From: Xestospongia bergquistia
Taxonomy: Eukaryota > Porifera > Demospongiae > Haplosclerida > Petrosiidae
DNA: 64,000 nt
Assembly (NCBI GenBank): GCA_963965975.1
Contig: OZ014412.1
Coordinates: 1,490,501 to 1,554,500, forward strand
Direction: 5' to 3'
The notes beneath the pieces were generated by a model, which had not been told where the DNA came from, searched no databases, and saw only the letters and a program-made list of their open reading frames with translations. The translations under genes were made by a program, and so were the position numbers. Below, piece by piece: positions 1 through 13,168 of the stretch. Positions within the stretch are counted from its first letter, which is position 1. Each line of letters begins with the position of its first letter.

Positions 1-1207
1 AATAAATAACACAATACAACGTGCTACATTGAGGCATTGGTAAGGTCTAGTAATTATGTACTTAACCTAATGACTCACATGTGGCACTCATGAGTTCCTC
101 ATTATATCATAGTCTTGTATCTACAACATAACCTAATATACTGTAGTATCAGATATTCAATATCTTGAAGAAACTAATTTGTGATATTATAATATTGTCT
201 TGTAATTTATAAGTACTTATCACAAACCAATAAAACAATTTGTCTTGTATTTGTACATTGTAACACACCCTTCATGTTGATGTAATTGATATTCTTTTAC
301 ATATATAGTTTACAGTCTACCCTATTTATCAATGACTTATACTGTAAAGAACTATTAGTGTACTTTATATTGTGTCACTATGATATATATTTTAGAGTTG
401 ACTAGACTACTATATACCTGATGGTTTGTATTACTGTGGTACAGTGTTACTAGACAATGAAACCTGAATATTAGAAGAACAGACTGTATATGTGTGTAGT
501 TAATTAACTTTATAATTCAATTTATACTGATGAAAGGATAATTGTTATTAGGACTAGGAAGTTTAAATGTCATAACAAAGAGAGTCAAAGTCCCACTTCA
601 AACAAGCTGTGTGTATTGCTGGAGTATTGATAACTCTATGTCTCAATGTCTGCTGACATTGATACCACCTGTTGTATATATAAGGTTTTGACCACTTCGT
701 TACAAAGAGAAAAACTAACAATTTAATTTATCCTATACCTATAATGATATTGTAGACATTGGTAAATGATGGTATGTTGTCTTATTAATATAATACAATG
801 AGCATGTTACTGTGGCCTGACTTGTGTGTAGGTCTCAATGTATATAATTGTGTTAGTCTTGTCTCCATGACAACCCCATACATTACTAACTGTAGTAATT
901 AAGTTAGCTGTTTCAACACATGTGAGGTATGTTATCACATGATGTATTGTGGGTTTGTTCAAAGAAACATGTCTGAATGTTGAGTAAAAGGATATTGAAT
1001 ATTAAAAAGTCACAAAATGATAGTACAAATTAAATGGCATTCTTTTGTACCAATACTACAACAATGTACTCTCTACAATAACAGTTTTCAGTAATTATAT
1101 ATATTATTGTAAATAATAGTTATATTGTTTTAAAGACATCATTAGATAACCTTTGTACATTCTTTTATGTAAGTAACACTAACCCTAGTCTATCTCTTGT
1201 CATACAG
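1..1207. other. no gene recognised
   Basis: AT-rich sequence. I see no convincing exon on either strand. If the plus-strand exon at 1208 is real, its upstream exons should lie here or off the left edge, but I could not find a transmembrane or signal exon. Confidence 0.5.
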
Positions 1208-1318
1208 GTTAATCCAGACAATGAAACTAGTTATGACAGTGGTATTAGCGATATCTCAGGATATAATCTTCGTCCACGTCAAACTTACTCACGTCATTCC
1301 TCACCATACAGGTTTTAA
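1208..1318 (+). CDS. possible 3'-terminal coding exon (tail-like), copy 1
   Basis: An open stretch of 36 codons plus a stop follows a good acceptor (pyrimidine-rich, ending CATACAG at 1207). It reads as a hydrophilic tail with the motif TSYDSGISDISGYN, then a basic Ser/Tyr-rich end. A second copy at 11957-12103 keeps the acceptor, the reading frame and the core (NP, TSYDS, DISGYN, SPY). Conservation in frame is the only support. It may be the cytoplasmic end of a plus-strand membrane protein convergent with gene A, or a relic of one. No upstream exon was identified. Confidence 0.35.
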   Translation, partial: VNPDNETSYDSGISDISGYNLRPRQTYSRHSSPYRF

Positions 1319-2327
1319 TAAACTTATTTTATACAATAAACTTTCCATTATAAGTAATGTATCTCACCTTTTTTACATGCTATATATTAATACACCTACA
1401 CTAGTAATATTATGATGTCATTTACACTTTACGTTTAACAATAACAATTATTACCTCATTTTAAACCACTGATATTGTCTCATGGTATTTTGTGGATAAT
1501 GTGTAATAACATCAAAAATTTGTTATCTCTTAGGTTACCATTGTAATATTTTAAAAGGATTGGTATTTAAGCAGTTATATAATATGATGCAACTCTCTAT
1601 TAGTGGTATAGATTTCTAAGACACTTTTCTTTTGACTACTGACAGTCTACTTTGACACTTTGTCAATAACTTTTTAAGCAGACAATATACCCTAGTACTA
1701 GCTACATTATATAAACAGGAATATTAATCTACTCTATAATTTACTTTAACTAATGCTAATACTTGGCTCCAACTTACATATAGCATTTAAGATAAATAGG
1801 AAATGCTTACTAGATACCATATACATGAGACTAAGGAAGAAGTTTTATAAAATATGTTACTTTGAAGTGACATGATCTTTAAAACACCTACACTACACAC
1901 ATCCTTGATTCTTTACAAGTGGTTAGATCAGGTATAACTAATGAATTGGGTTGACAGCCTTATGTCCTCTGTTTGGGGCTCACTAAAAATTTTTGTCTTT
2001 CTGTTAATTGAATTTTCAAGAAGTTTTAATTTTGCTTATTTGTCATTATAGGATACCAAAAGTATTACTATAATTATTGTTGGTATTACCAGTTGTAACG
2101 ATAATAATAGTTATACTATATTGTTAGTGTAATGATAGTAATGATAATCTACTGGCGCCAGACGATTGTTCTGTTATGTATATCTTTAATAAATTATAGT
2201 AACAATTAATAAGATACTAAAGTATGTAAAAATTACATTTTTATTGACATCAAATAATAATGACATAGTCAGTTTGTAATAATCAATGATACATTGTACA
2301 GAATTACAATGTATTTTGTTAATATTA
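1319..2327. other. intergenic, partly duplicated at 12.1-13.1 kb
   Basis: No gene seen. Patches, including a TGGCGCCAG-like stretch near 2153, recur near 12943. This block therefore belongs to the same segmental duplication as genes A and B. Confidence 0.5.
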
Positions 2328-4126
2328 CTATACAGTAGATTCGCTAGATTGTATCGAATTTAATGATGCATTAACAAATAGTTTATGAGACAAAATCTTT
2401 TGAGGGCTGACATTGCTAGAATGTTGCTCGCTACTATATCTTGTTGACCTCATTGATGAGTTAATTTGATTGTCAAATGATCTCTCAAGACATGAGCCTT
2501 TTATTGAAGAGTTTGATGAATTACGTCTCTCATCTTGAATGACTTGGATTTCTCGTATTTTCTGCAAAAACAAGAGAGGAAAGATATTTAAAAGGTTTTA
2601 CTTAGACGTTAAGATTTACCTTATGTCTTGCTCTCAAACATATAATACAGCCACATAGTACAACAATAACAACCAATAAAATGATAACAGCTGGAATAAG
2701 AACCAGTGTTGGTATACCTAACATACTAATGAAGCCATCTTTAACCAACACCTCGTTTTTTTCTAGAATTAAGGAAATTAGCAAGTAAACTTTAGCAATA
2801 GTAAAAAAATACTTTGTATTATACAGTAGTATTAATGTTAATGTGTATTTAGTATGTATTAATAAACTCTTACATAATTTACTCAACATAGCAATATTAG
2901 TAACAATGTTCATATACTGTTGCAAATATTAGGACCTGACACAGATCATAAGATATCACAAACTTGTACTTTGTATAAAAAATAGCAATCAAACTATTTC
3001 CCTAATATTTTGTTATTCATATTACTTAATAGGGAAATCGATCAAAGGTAAAAATAACAAATATTCACTAACATACCTGCAGGGCTTGGATTCGGAGCTA
3101 TTGTGTTCTTAGAACATGCTGTTAACAAAACATTATGCGTTATCGTTACAACTTGTGTAGCAGTTGTTATAATAGTTGTTGTAGTTGCAGTCACTCGAGG
3201 GGATGTGAATGAATTTGGTATGGGTGAAAGTGTAGGTGACTGTGACATTAAAGTTGATGTTGTTATTGAACTGGATGTAACAAGGGGAGTATCTGGTTCT
3301 GTGATGTAAAGAGATCAAAGAATAAATAGATAATTAATATTAATAATGTGTCACGTGAAGTAGTGGGAATTATAGTATGCTTTTAAGTGCTTATATAGTT
3401 ATAATAACATTTATAAAACTTATACAAATATTCCCTCACTATTGGAAGTTGTTATAAAAATTATAAAATTAGTGCATTTACTCTTTAGTCTTGAGGTTCA
3501 AAGCTTAGGGTCAAGGGTATAGCATTAATTCTACATTAAAGTATGGCTTCTTTACCATTAGAACAGAAGGAACATTACATTCTTATATTGTGGTTTACAA
3601 ATCACACATTAGCATTATAGACTAATTTAATTTGTATACCTTCTACTGACACAACAAGTACCTCTCTGTTTTGAGAGGAGTAACACATCAATACAGTTGT
3701 CTCCGTAATTGTGAACGTATGATTTAAATAAACACGAAGGTCTTTAGACTCATTTATAGTAGATATATAACTAAGATAAGGATTGCAAGGTTTTGTTTTA
3801 TTGGTGCAGTGGACAGGAGATTTGATAGTAGTAGTTCTCCAACTCTGCATAGTATGTGACTGCCATTTTGGTCCATATAAAGAACAGCTACAAGTAAGAG
3901 TTAACTGCACAGGATTAGTCTGATTTTTCAGCATCTTCAATAAATACACGTCACCATTTTTCAGTGTTCCAGCTGGTACATTGCTAATAATACCTGCAAA
4001 ATGTAAAAACAAGGAGACACACTCATAGTACTAGTAAGTTGCATGTAATAACTTACATTTACTTGATGCTGTAGCTTGATGTAGTATTAAAGCTATTATT
4101 GGTAGTAATAGAAATGTTGCAGCCAT
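2328..4126 (-). CDS. receptor A: Ig-like, mucin-stalk type I membrane protein
   Basis: Five exons on the minus strand: 4057-4126, 3640-3993, 3077-3298, 2620-2762 and 2328-2561. Together they close a 340-residue frame, with phases 1, 1, 1, 0. Exon 1 is a signal peptide (MAATFLLLPIIALILHQ). Exon 2 (about residues 24-141) is a compact ectodomain with a beta-sandwich feel: LTLTCSCSLYG, a Trp about eight residues on, and late TETTVLMCYSS. I read it as Ig-like, though divergent. Exon 3 (about 142-215) is a Ser/Thr/Pro stalk. Exon 4 carries one helix (PAVIILLVVIVVLCGCIICL) followed by Arg/His/Lys, giving a type I topology. Exon 5 is a Ser-rich, charged tail of about 77 residues with RSTRYSSEQHSS. 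Several N-x-S/T sites occur in exon 2. Paralogue: gene B. Ligand and function unknown. Confidence 0.8.
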
Positions 4127-5275
4127 CTCTGAGTCTCTTTGTTCAGTTGTGTTTCTGCCAGTATATGAAAACGACTTAATATAGCTGGTACTGCCAGAAG
4201 CCAAACAGGTCACGTTTAATTAGAGTTAAAAACGTAACATGTTTGCCAGCCTCCTATACTTTGAAGTGCTATTATTCAACATACTTTGTGAGCCTACTTT
4301 GGTACTGCATAAATTAGTAATATAGGAGAACCAATCTCAATTATATAATCCCACTTATGCATGTTGTGTTATGGCATATCTTCAATATCAAAATGATATT
4401 TTCTGAAAGGGACCATGAGACCATATTAGCTCACTCAAATTTGCTTATCCTAATTACATGATCAAAACAATTTCTCCATCACTGAGACATAGTGAAACAT
4501 AGACTTGAGCTTGGGTTGAAATCTAAGAGCATTAAACTATAGCAACTAAAAAACAAAGAATAGATGATAGGAATCATGTACAGAGAGACTTTTGTTCTAA
4601 GTAGAGAAAATGCAAATTAGTATTTTGTGTTGAAGATTGATCTGGTGTCTTACATTCAGTCCAATCAAATTTGGTGTCCAGGTCAGCGTATATTTAGTTT
4701 ATAATGTCAACTATATATATTATTGAGTAAATAAATATTTAGGCACGTGTGTGATGCAAAATCTCTCTTAGAACAATAATAGATATATTAATACTACAAA
4801 TGAATGTACTATAACTAATGCTATATTATACAGGGAGCAGTATCTCCAATGTTGTATTAACTAATAAATGCAATATGTTCCTAAGAAGATAACACTTCCT
4901 AAATATACATTGACTACAAATAATATGATTTATTAACATTCAATGGCTTCTGTCGTCTATCTTAGGAGAGATCATATTACTAGAGACAGCTGGTTTCTTT
5001 GTGATGACATTTTTGTTTATTAGTTTTCTACCTCAATTTGGTCTATCACGTCTCTGGATGTACAGCACTTTAATTATATATGGTGTAATTGAGGGCGGAG
5101 TTAGGAGAGTTGTATTGTGGATTGTTGATCACAAATCATAAGAAGCAATGGTATGTAATATTAAATGTGTTCATACTAGTTAATAACTTGATAATAATAA
5201 TGTGTGGATAATAGTTAATAACTTGGTAATAACTGTTATTATTAAAAGTTGTTCTATCTGATTAGATTACATTCT
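4127..5275. other. no gene recognised; upstream flank of receptor A
   Basis: This contains the presumed promoter and 5' region of receptor A (transcribed leftwards). I see no further coding signal. Confidence 0.5.
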
Positions 5276-5283
5276 ATTCTCTC

Positions 5284-5322
<39 letters not shown>

Positions 5323-5323
5323 A
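5276..5323. repeat. (CT)n(CA)n microsatellite
   Basis: A run of CT dinucleotides passes directly into about ten CA dinucleotides. Confidence 0.95.
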
Positions 5324-7720
5324 ACGATGTATGGACACTAGTTAATAACTGATTTGATATAAGTATAACACCTTCAAGAATCTAAAGAACAATATCAACT
5401 TTATTAAGAGGTGTTAATGGTAAGTTAAAGTGAATATAATATACAATTGATATTATATAGTACCCCACTCATTAATATAATAAATTAACTTGGTTTGGCT
5501 CTAACTCTTCATTAATTGTCTTATCACAACATTTTGTATGTGTTGATTTTCATATTTAGTAAATTCTTTTAATAACATCTATTGTGTATATTAGAGATAC
5601 AACTAAAAAACTTAATCATTACTTGACTTAAACACAAAACATTCTAAATTCTAGTAGATATTTTATTACCTTACTTACTGGAACTAGGATATGTGAGACC
5701 AGTTTACACACACAGATGTATATGGACATAAACTAATTGGATTAACCCTGTCTCTATCTACTTTCAATGCTTTCACTAACTTATAACCATGGAATAATTA
5801 TTTTTGTTATAAAAATTATACAAGATTGAGTTTGTCAAATAACGAATGGAAATAATAATGTTGTTTTTGCCCTATCAAGAACTAACTCATACTCTATAAT
5901 TGTATTACTCACAGTACTGATAATATAAATACATATATTACTATATGTAATGATTATCATGTGCACAGATGAGTAACTTTATCTGTAATATATCTATTAC
6001 ACAGACAGAATTTGATATGCAGTCTGTTGTATTAATTACAGAAATTAGCTTAACATATAATTATCATTAGAAAAATGTTACTAATTTATTCACAAACTAC
6101 AAAATATTTGGTTATAATTGCACAGTAGAAATTTAATAATTAGCTTATTTTGTGTTACTATTTTTAGCACATTAATTTTTTACGGTTGGTTAACTGATAA
6201 AGATGTGGGAATTGTATAGTATGCTAAGAGGAGTGTATTAATATAAGTATGTTATTATTATATAGTTATCATTGAATTAGTTGAAAATTAATTTGAACTG
6301 AGAAACGTTCTGACTGGCCAAGTTAAAACTTGTTAAAGTAAGCCAAATATGTTTTAAGTATTGGTGCAATTGTTGATAGTGTGTTAATTGCTGCCATGTG
6401 CTGGAACTAACATCTATTGGTTGTCATGACAGCTAGATAATAATGTTTGCTAACAAATATACATATTTTGCAATAAGATCATAACAGAACAGAAAGGGAA
6501 CTATAGTGTGAGAATGGAATGTCCAGATATCCTAGAAGTATGTCATAGTTACTTTGAAATTTATGGTATCAATATATTTATGGAATACTATTAGTTGTGC
6601 ATTTCTAAGATACTTATGAGAGATGAGATATCTCTGATGTTATTTACGTGGCTCTTGTAACATCATAATTGAATAAAGGAGAGTGGCATCTCATTCTCCA
6701 GTTAGTGTATAGGAGCATCTCTGATTTAGACATCTGGACACACCAGGCAGTAGACTTGAATAGTTCATGAGGGTCATACCCAACCAAGAACTAATCCAAA
6801 CATACTAAGGAACAATGAGAAATTACTTAATACCAGAACACATGATAGAATTTGTATTTGTTATAAATTCATATTTTAGTATTACCTAATAAGTATATTA
6901 TATCTAACTCTTTGATTGTTCAAAGTGCTGTCATAGTATATCTCACTCATTATTATAGTTATTATAGTTATATTATAGCTATTATTAGATTATTATTTCT
7001 TTATAAATGATCACTTTATAATAATAATATCTGTCATTACTACATCTCTTGTTATCAGATGGACATTATCAAAGGACATTATATACATCTGGACCATTAC
7101 ATTAACAATAATTTATATTAATGTCCATGTTGTTACATAATGTTATATAACATTTCCAAATACATGTGATATAATAGATATATGTATAATTAATGAGGTG
7201 CTAACATGTGACTAATCTGATTAAGAGACTACCAATTCTTGTATGCATACATATAGTACATAATATTTGTACCACTTCTAATGTTGTCAGTGTAGTTTAT
7301 TAAATATTTGTACTGAATACCAATAATTGTGCTAGAGAAACTTCCCATAAATATATTACATATAATCATTTATTTATCAAAGCAAATCTAATTACTCTAT
7401 TGTCTGATGACCTAACCAGTACAAATTCATAGGAATTACTCCTACCTATGCATAATGGCCTCATTTCAATACTGTGTTCCTAAACTCTATATAGTACCAA
7501 TATAAGGACTTGTTACTACAACAAATTTCTCACTTTTACAGACTATGTTAGTGTATTTATAGTTAATGTAGTTATAAGTATAATATAATTATATTATTAC
7601 ATACACACATGGGGGAGGAGGTAATACAATATTGTTATAATTGACTCTATGTCAACCATTAGACTGTAAATTACCGAATACCAAGAATAACAAACAATTG
7701 TACAAAATTCTTCCAGTTAC
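5324..7720. other. no gene recognised
   Basis: About 2.4 kb of AT-rich DNA without an open frame, splice pattern or repeat that I can recognise. Confidence 0.5.
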
Positions 7721-7721
7721 A

Positions 7722-7777
7722 TCTCTGTCTCTCTGTCTCTGTCTCTCTCTGTCTCTGTCTCTCTGTCTCTGTCTCTG

Positions 7778-7839
<62 letters not shown>

Positions 7840-7852
7840 TCCCTCTCCCTCC
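7722..7852. repeat. (CTGTCT)n/(CT)n simple repeat
   Basis: Alternating CTCTGT units pass into a pure CT run and then CCCT-rich sequence. The Leu/Ser/Cys open frame across it is an artefact of the repeat. Confidence 0.95.
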
Positions 7853-9557
7853 CTAATAATTCACTCTCCTTATCTCTATCTAGTAAGTGGTCTCTATATA
7901 CATCAACATGCTAAGAGATATCAAGATACTGAGAGTGTTACTGATTCCACATATCTTGTAACCACATCTAATTACACCACACTGGACATGTGTGAAGGTC
8001 AAGGGTCACTGGCATGATCTCTAAGAAATGTACGTTAATGTATTTTAATATAGTTTGTGTGTGTTATTTCTATACAACCACAAATCATGTTATGGTCATT
8101 GTTCATTACAACTAATAATTAATTACTAATAATTACTACAAATATCTTTACATATTACTTTCTTATTACAAACCAATTAATATTGTACTTAGTTAACTGA
8201 CAAGTGTCATTGTGTATATATAAATGCATGTCATGTAAATTATATATTAACATATAGCACATTGTACACGGGTATGGTATATGGTATCTGTAACCATGCA
8301 TATACATTAGTTGCTAGGGTGACTAACATATAAATATGAGGGAATTTGTCAGACTATCTCATTTCACCGAATGGTTCAAGAATCTTGTTCTAGACATGGA
8401 TATTTTTCACATTTTTCACATTTGGACATACCAGTGACCTAGTGGTCTACAAGGGCTATATTAGGAGTAATAAGTATATGTCTTCTCTATTTATTAGCAT
8501 GTATATGACCGTCATTGTATAGCACTGTGTGACTTCATACACACTGTGTAATAATATGTAAAATGACCTCATACCTGTGTGTGTATGGTTGCCACTATGG
8601 TTCTCTGGTTCATAAGGGCTGTATCAAGTGTATGTCTTCTCTATTAGTACATATATGATTATCGCTGTATAGCACTGTATCCATAACATGTAATAATGAC
8701 TTAATACTATGTGTGTATGTTTGCCACTTAATTCCTGTATACATCTGACTTCTCTTACATATATATGGCTTCATATTTGTACTACTTAATGTAATTAAAA
8801 CCACACAATAATAATCACAACAACAATAAAAAAAATATATTTTTAAGTTAAATTTAGAATTTATGTATTTGAGCCCCCATTGTTACTAATGCAAATTTAT
8901 ATACAATTATTAAAATGTTGTGTGTGTGTGTATTTCAGGGTATGTTTTGTTACAATATATCACATATTAACACCTTGTAATTTACACCAATAGGAAATGA
9001 TCTTTTACCAGAGAAGTAAATGTGTGTCTTCTGATTTCTGATTGTGTATGTGGTAATAGTGATATAGTTCTCTCTCTCTTTCTCCCAATTAAATTCAAAT
9101 AAAACATTAGAAAGTACTTCAAACTTGTAGTGTCTTAAAGGAACCTAATAACAAATAACAAGGACTGTAACCCTGTCCAAAAGAGTACCTTTGTCTTGAA
9201 AAGTAGTTAACAGAGAATGTCATTAATACTAGTAGGAGGAAATCATGTTCTCTCTTAGTTTACCAGATATGTGTGTGTAATTTACAATAAAGATAATGAG
9301 TTATTATGAGATAAATGTTCTACTTAACTGGTGTAGTAAACTTGTGGTAAGTCCTTTTTTAATTAAACCACAAAAAATGACATCATCAATCTTTTTACTT
9401 GTTGTATATTGTGTTACGTAATTCTTCGTATTTGAAACCATTCACAAGTAGACACAACAATAGTGTCGTTGCCAAAACACAGAAAGTTGTAACTCTTCAT
9501 TTCAACCTTTTATCATCTGATGTGTGTTTTTACAACACATTACTCTCGTACTTCTAA
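7853..9557. other. no gene recognised
   Basis: AT-rich sequence. Around 8480-8720 a phrase of about 100 bases recurs imperfectly (TATGTCTTCTCTATT, then ATAGCACTGT and a CATACCTGTGTGTGTATG-like stretch), so there is a small local duplication. No exon seen. Confidence 0.4.
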
Positions 9558-9710
9558 ATGGCTTCTCATAAAGTCTATTGCCCTCATTGTAATATTGAAT
9601 TAGTTATCATATACCATAATTTGATAAAATACAGCATTATAATGATACAGCTCAATACTAGGGAGAAACATTTAAAAATAGAGGACTTGAGAGGTAGATA
9701 TAACATTCTA
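9558..9710 (+). CDS. weak candidate exon with CPHC motif
   Basis: An ATG-initiated open frame begins MASHKVYCPHCNIEL. The CxxC pair could be half of a zinc-binding site. The frame then drifts into AT-repeat-encoded Tyr/Ile and ends in the (TA)n palindrome at 9752-9785, so only the first part could be real. A weak donor-like G|GTAGAT lies near 9692. No paralogue in the window supports it. It could well be chance. Confidence 0.15.
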
Positions 9711-9751
9711 TCAGTTATTTTAGTCTATAAAACAGTTCTACCACTCTATAT

Positions 9752-9785
9752 ATTCTATATATATATATATATATAGAATATATAT
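9752..9785. repeat. (TA)n palindrome
   Basis: A perfect AT-rich hairpin: TATATTCTATA, a TA run, then TATAGAATATA. It could extrude a cruciform. Confidence 0.8.
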
Positions 9786-9843
9786 ATTATTTTCACATTG
9801 ATGTTGTGGCTACTAGTATTGTTGTTGAGGTTTGTTGAACATT

Positions 9844-10035
9844 ATGTCATTTACTGCACCCACAATGATATACTTGTCTAGTCTCTGTTATTATGGTATA
9901 TGGTATGTGTTCTTGATACTAATAGCTATATGTGTGTGTGTGTATGTGTTTAAGTTTATCTTCAGAAAGATAATTAACATCATACTTGAAAAGAGATCTA
10001 TTAGGATGAGGAGGAGGATACCACAACAATCGTAG
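9844..10035 (+). CDS. possible 63-residue single-helix membrane protein
   Basis: The frame is open from an ATG to a TAG. The middle is strongly hydrophobic (about residues 15-40, YYGIWYVFLILIAICVCVYV). A basic C-terminus follows (RKIINIILEKRSIRMRRR). Hydrophobic helix plus positive tail is the look of a small anchored membrane protein. There is no paralogue here and AT-rich DNA often encodes such segments by chance. It might be the terminal exon of a longer plus-strand gene. Confidence 0.25.
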   Translation: MSFTAPTMIYLSSLCYYGIWYVFLILIAICVCVYVFKFIFRKIINIILEKRSIRMRRRIPQQS

Positions 10036-11045
10036 ATCAATACATATTGCTTACACTTCTTTTGTGCTCAGCAAACCCACTGGATTTTTGTCCAACTATG
10101 TTATCACTCTCTAATCTTAAAAAATGATAATTAATAGTGTTATAATTTGAGTAACTATATGGACTGCCCTTCATGTTAACACATATAATGTGTTTCTTTA
10201 ACTTAACATACTAAGAATGGAAGAACGTGAAACTAATAACAACTAAAAGAGATTATGGTACTAGTATAGTGGTAGTATCTATATAATATTAACAATTTAC
10301 CTTGTAATATCATATTAGTCTGTCTAATTATATCATGATATTATTATGATACTACTGATGTATGTTATAATTTCATATCAATCTTTCACATATACATATA
10401 TAATATATTAATGTATTATAATATAGTAGTATGTATTTATACACAGACTAAATTACACGGTCTAGTGGAGAGAGATAGTTAGACTATTATACAGTATGTT
10501 TGACGTAACGATTGATTTCTCTGTATTCTAAATTATTAGATAGACCACAAAATGTGTGTCAATAATTGGCATTCCTTTATTATTTTACTATTATTATTAT
10601 TCTATTACACAATATTATATAACTTACAACAATGACATATGGTTCTGTTGGCTTAGATATAAATAGCTTACACAAAATAGTAAGTTAAGAGAGTCATATG
10701 TCTATCATGTTGTACAGGATATCACAACATAATGTACTACAATATTATAATATAATACTAACTACAGTATAATATATAGTTTAACTTACTACTTACTACT
10801 GGACTACATTTGGTCAATCACATACACACTAATTTGATCACAGTTTATATTGCATATTATTTTAACACATTATATCACAATATATTTGTGAGTAAAATGT
10901 CCTAGAGACATGGTTTATATGAACATCTAATTGTAATTTATAACAGTACCTTCTTATCATGTGTGTGTGTGTCATTTTTAAGTCTTAATGAGCAGTTTAG
11001 TTACTTGTAAAATTAAGCTTAGAGTGTCTTAATAACAAAGTCTAG
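10036..11045. other. no gene recognised
   Basis: AT-rich sequence with no support for an exon. Confidence 0.5.
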
Positions 11046-11266
11046 CAAAGACCACAAATGTCTCAAGGAAATTGACTAATGTATAGGATCACTAGTACAT
11101 CAACACAGCTGTATAATAGTTTAAAGTGGAAACTTTAATCTCTTAAATTTTCAATTTCCCAGTGTCTCCTTAATATCCTCTTATCATGAGACTCAAGCAT
11201 GACACTTCAGACTATTGTACAGCTGTGTTGATGTCCTATATATCAGTTGAGACATCTGTGGCTTTG
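11046..11266. mobile_element. foldback/MITE-like element
   Basis: The two ends are long imperfect inverted repeats. CAAAGACCACAAATGTCTC at the left matches the reverse complement of GAGACATCTGTGGCTTTG at the right. The inner 23 bases (CATCAACACAGCTGTATAAT...) match the right arm with one mismatch. It is about 221 bp long and has no coding capacity. TA flanks both ends, which would fit a TA target duplication, but this is ambiguous. Confidence 0.65.
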
Positions 11267-11956
11267 TAAGATCCTACAACTAAACTGATCATTAAATGAT
11301 TATTAATATTATTATATTGCTGAAACTATCAAGTATTATGTCCTTGATAAAGTTAGGTATTTGTATCCAACATTGGTACATATCTCAATGAACTAATCAT
11401 TATATTATTGAGACATTAGTCTCGTTTCCATAGTAAACACATGCCTAACAATCAATAATTCCAGTAAACATTATATCATAATGCCATTGGCAAATTTGGT
11501 ATGACATTTGTTGGTATCTTGGCAGGTTTCTATGACCAAATTTGTACTAACAGTTGTTGTCAGTAGCAGTGTCATTATCTTTAATTGTTTATTATTTTAA
11601 CAATATTAATTGAGTTAGATTTTAGATATAGACTAATCATAAGATTCTTATTGCATTTTTGAGACACTAACTAGAATGCACACTATTACATCACTATTTT
11701 GGACAAAGATTTAATCACCGTTATACATAATATTTTGTTCTTGTTTCACAAAGTGAAGACTTCTAAGAAATAATTATCGTGATTTGATATGATAGTTTTT
11801 AGGAAGTTATGACAATTAGAACCTCATATGGAGTGACTTCATTCTCTTAGTATTCTAACTAAATTAATTCTGTTCTAAAACCAAATTAATATCATATCTA
11901 TACTAATTCCTCTGGCCAATCCCAGTATTACTTGTTGTCATCTCTATGTCATACAG
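11267..11956. other. no gene recognised
   Basis: AT-rich sequence between the foldback element and the tail-like exon. No splice-consistent exon found. Confidence 0.5.
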
Positions 11957-12103
11957 GTTAATCCAGTCGATGATACAAGTTATGACAGTGCTGTCAATGA
12001 TATCTCAGGATATAATAACCTTTTTTGTCCACATCAGAATAAGTCACATCATTTCTCACCATACAGTTGTGATCAACTCTACTATCTAAACATTCTTCTA
12101 TAA
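11957..12103 (+). CDS. possible 3'-terminal coding exon (tail-like), copy 2
   Basis: Second copy of the exon at 1208-1318, again after a CATACAG acceptor. It holds 48 codons before TAA. The core TSYDSAVNDISGYN is kept. The C-terminal part differs by an in-frame 3-base insertion and a changed end. Its position relative to gene B mirrors copy 1 relative to gene A. It may be functional or a relic; upstream exons were not found. Confidence 0.35.
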   Translation, partial: VNPVDDTSYDSAVNDISGYNNLFCPHQNKSHHFSPYSCDQLYYLNILL

Positions 12104-13168
12104 ACACCCATACCAAACAAATGTTGTACTTCCTAGGATATCTTTTGACGTCATTTAAACTTTACATTTTACAGTAACAACCACCAGCTGATCATATAAT
12201 ACTTTACATACCAATATATGGAGGATGTATATGTATAGTAAAACTTTCAATAATAAACAATGGCTAGCACTCAGTTACCATGGCAATATATATGTTGCTC
12301 TCAAGTAGTACACGATGTTAGCTCTACAATTGGATGTGTGCAAATTTTTGAAATACTGTGACCTTTAACTGTTGACTAGGTCACTAAAGTAATGTCACTG
12401 TTTTCATTGAACAATGTATAAATAAATAACTGTTGAGATCACTACAATAGTATGAATGCTTAATTAAGTGCTTTCATTATAATTTTTTTATTAGCTACTA
12501 GTACTCATGTGTAGCACCTAACAGAAAAGAACAGTTTGTACTGCACTAGTAAATACAATAATATAGTTGGTATACACTACAGCACAGCATATTTGATACG
12601 TGTGGCATAGTAAGGTGACAGCTTTGTAGTTGGTTATATTTAAACTGTCTTAGTCTATGATTACATAAGGTTTGATTTTAACAACTGTCAGCATACCATC
12701 ACTGCATACCTTATTGTATCTAACCAGGTGGTTGAGTTGACTATATAAATAATATTGTAATTATTATGTTAACATTTTATAGGCAATTTTATGTCCTCTG
12801 TTTTGGCACCTTTCTTTAGCTGTCTCTCCTACAGTTTTCTGTAAATTACATACTCTAAATAACTTTGGTTTTTTACCAATTTGTTATGAAAGGACACTTA
12901 ATACTAATATAATATTGTTAGCGTTATAGTACCAATAATTATAATGGCGCCAGTAGATTATTTTGCTGTTTAAAGACAGAATTATATTTTAAATATATGC
13001 AATAGTGTTAAAATATGATATTATATATAAGACTTATCTTTACACTACTTTATTGACATAAAAATTATAGTGATGAATGTCAACTCTATAGGTAGGTATA
13101 GTAGGGTTCGAACTAATACACATATACATACACATATTATAATATAATAGTAATGAGATTGTACAAAA
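12104..13168. other. intergenic, 3' flank of receptor B
   Basis: No gene seen. It is a diverged copy of 1319-2327. Confidence 0.45.

Noticed and set aside
3103..3309. Plus-strand open frame rich in Val opposite the receptor A stalk
   Set aside because: Mirror image of the Ser/Thr codons on the minus strand. Similar plus-strand frames occur opposite every stalk exon (for example 38888-39145, 44269-44586, 55104-55532) and have no start context or splice logic of their own.
7641..7856. Leu/Ser/Cys-rich open frame
   Set aside because: Produced by the CTGTCT/CT simple repeat.
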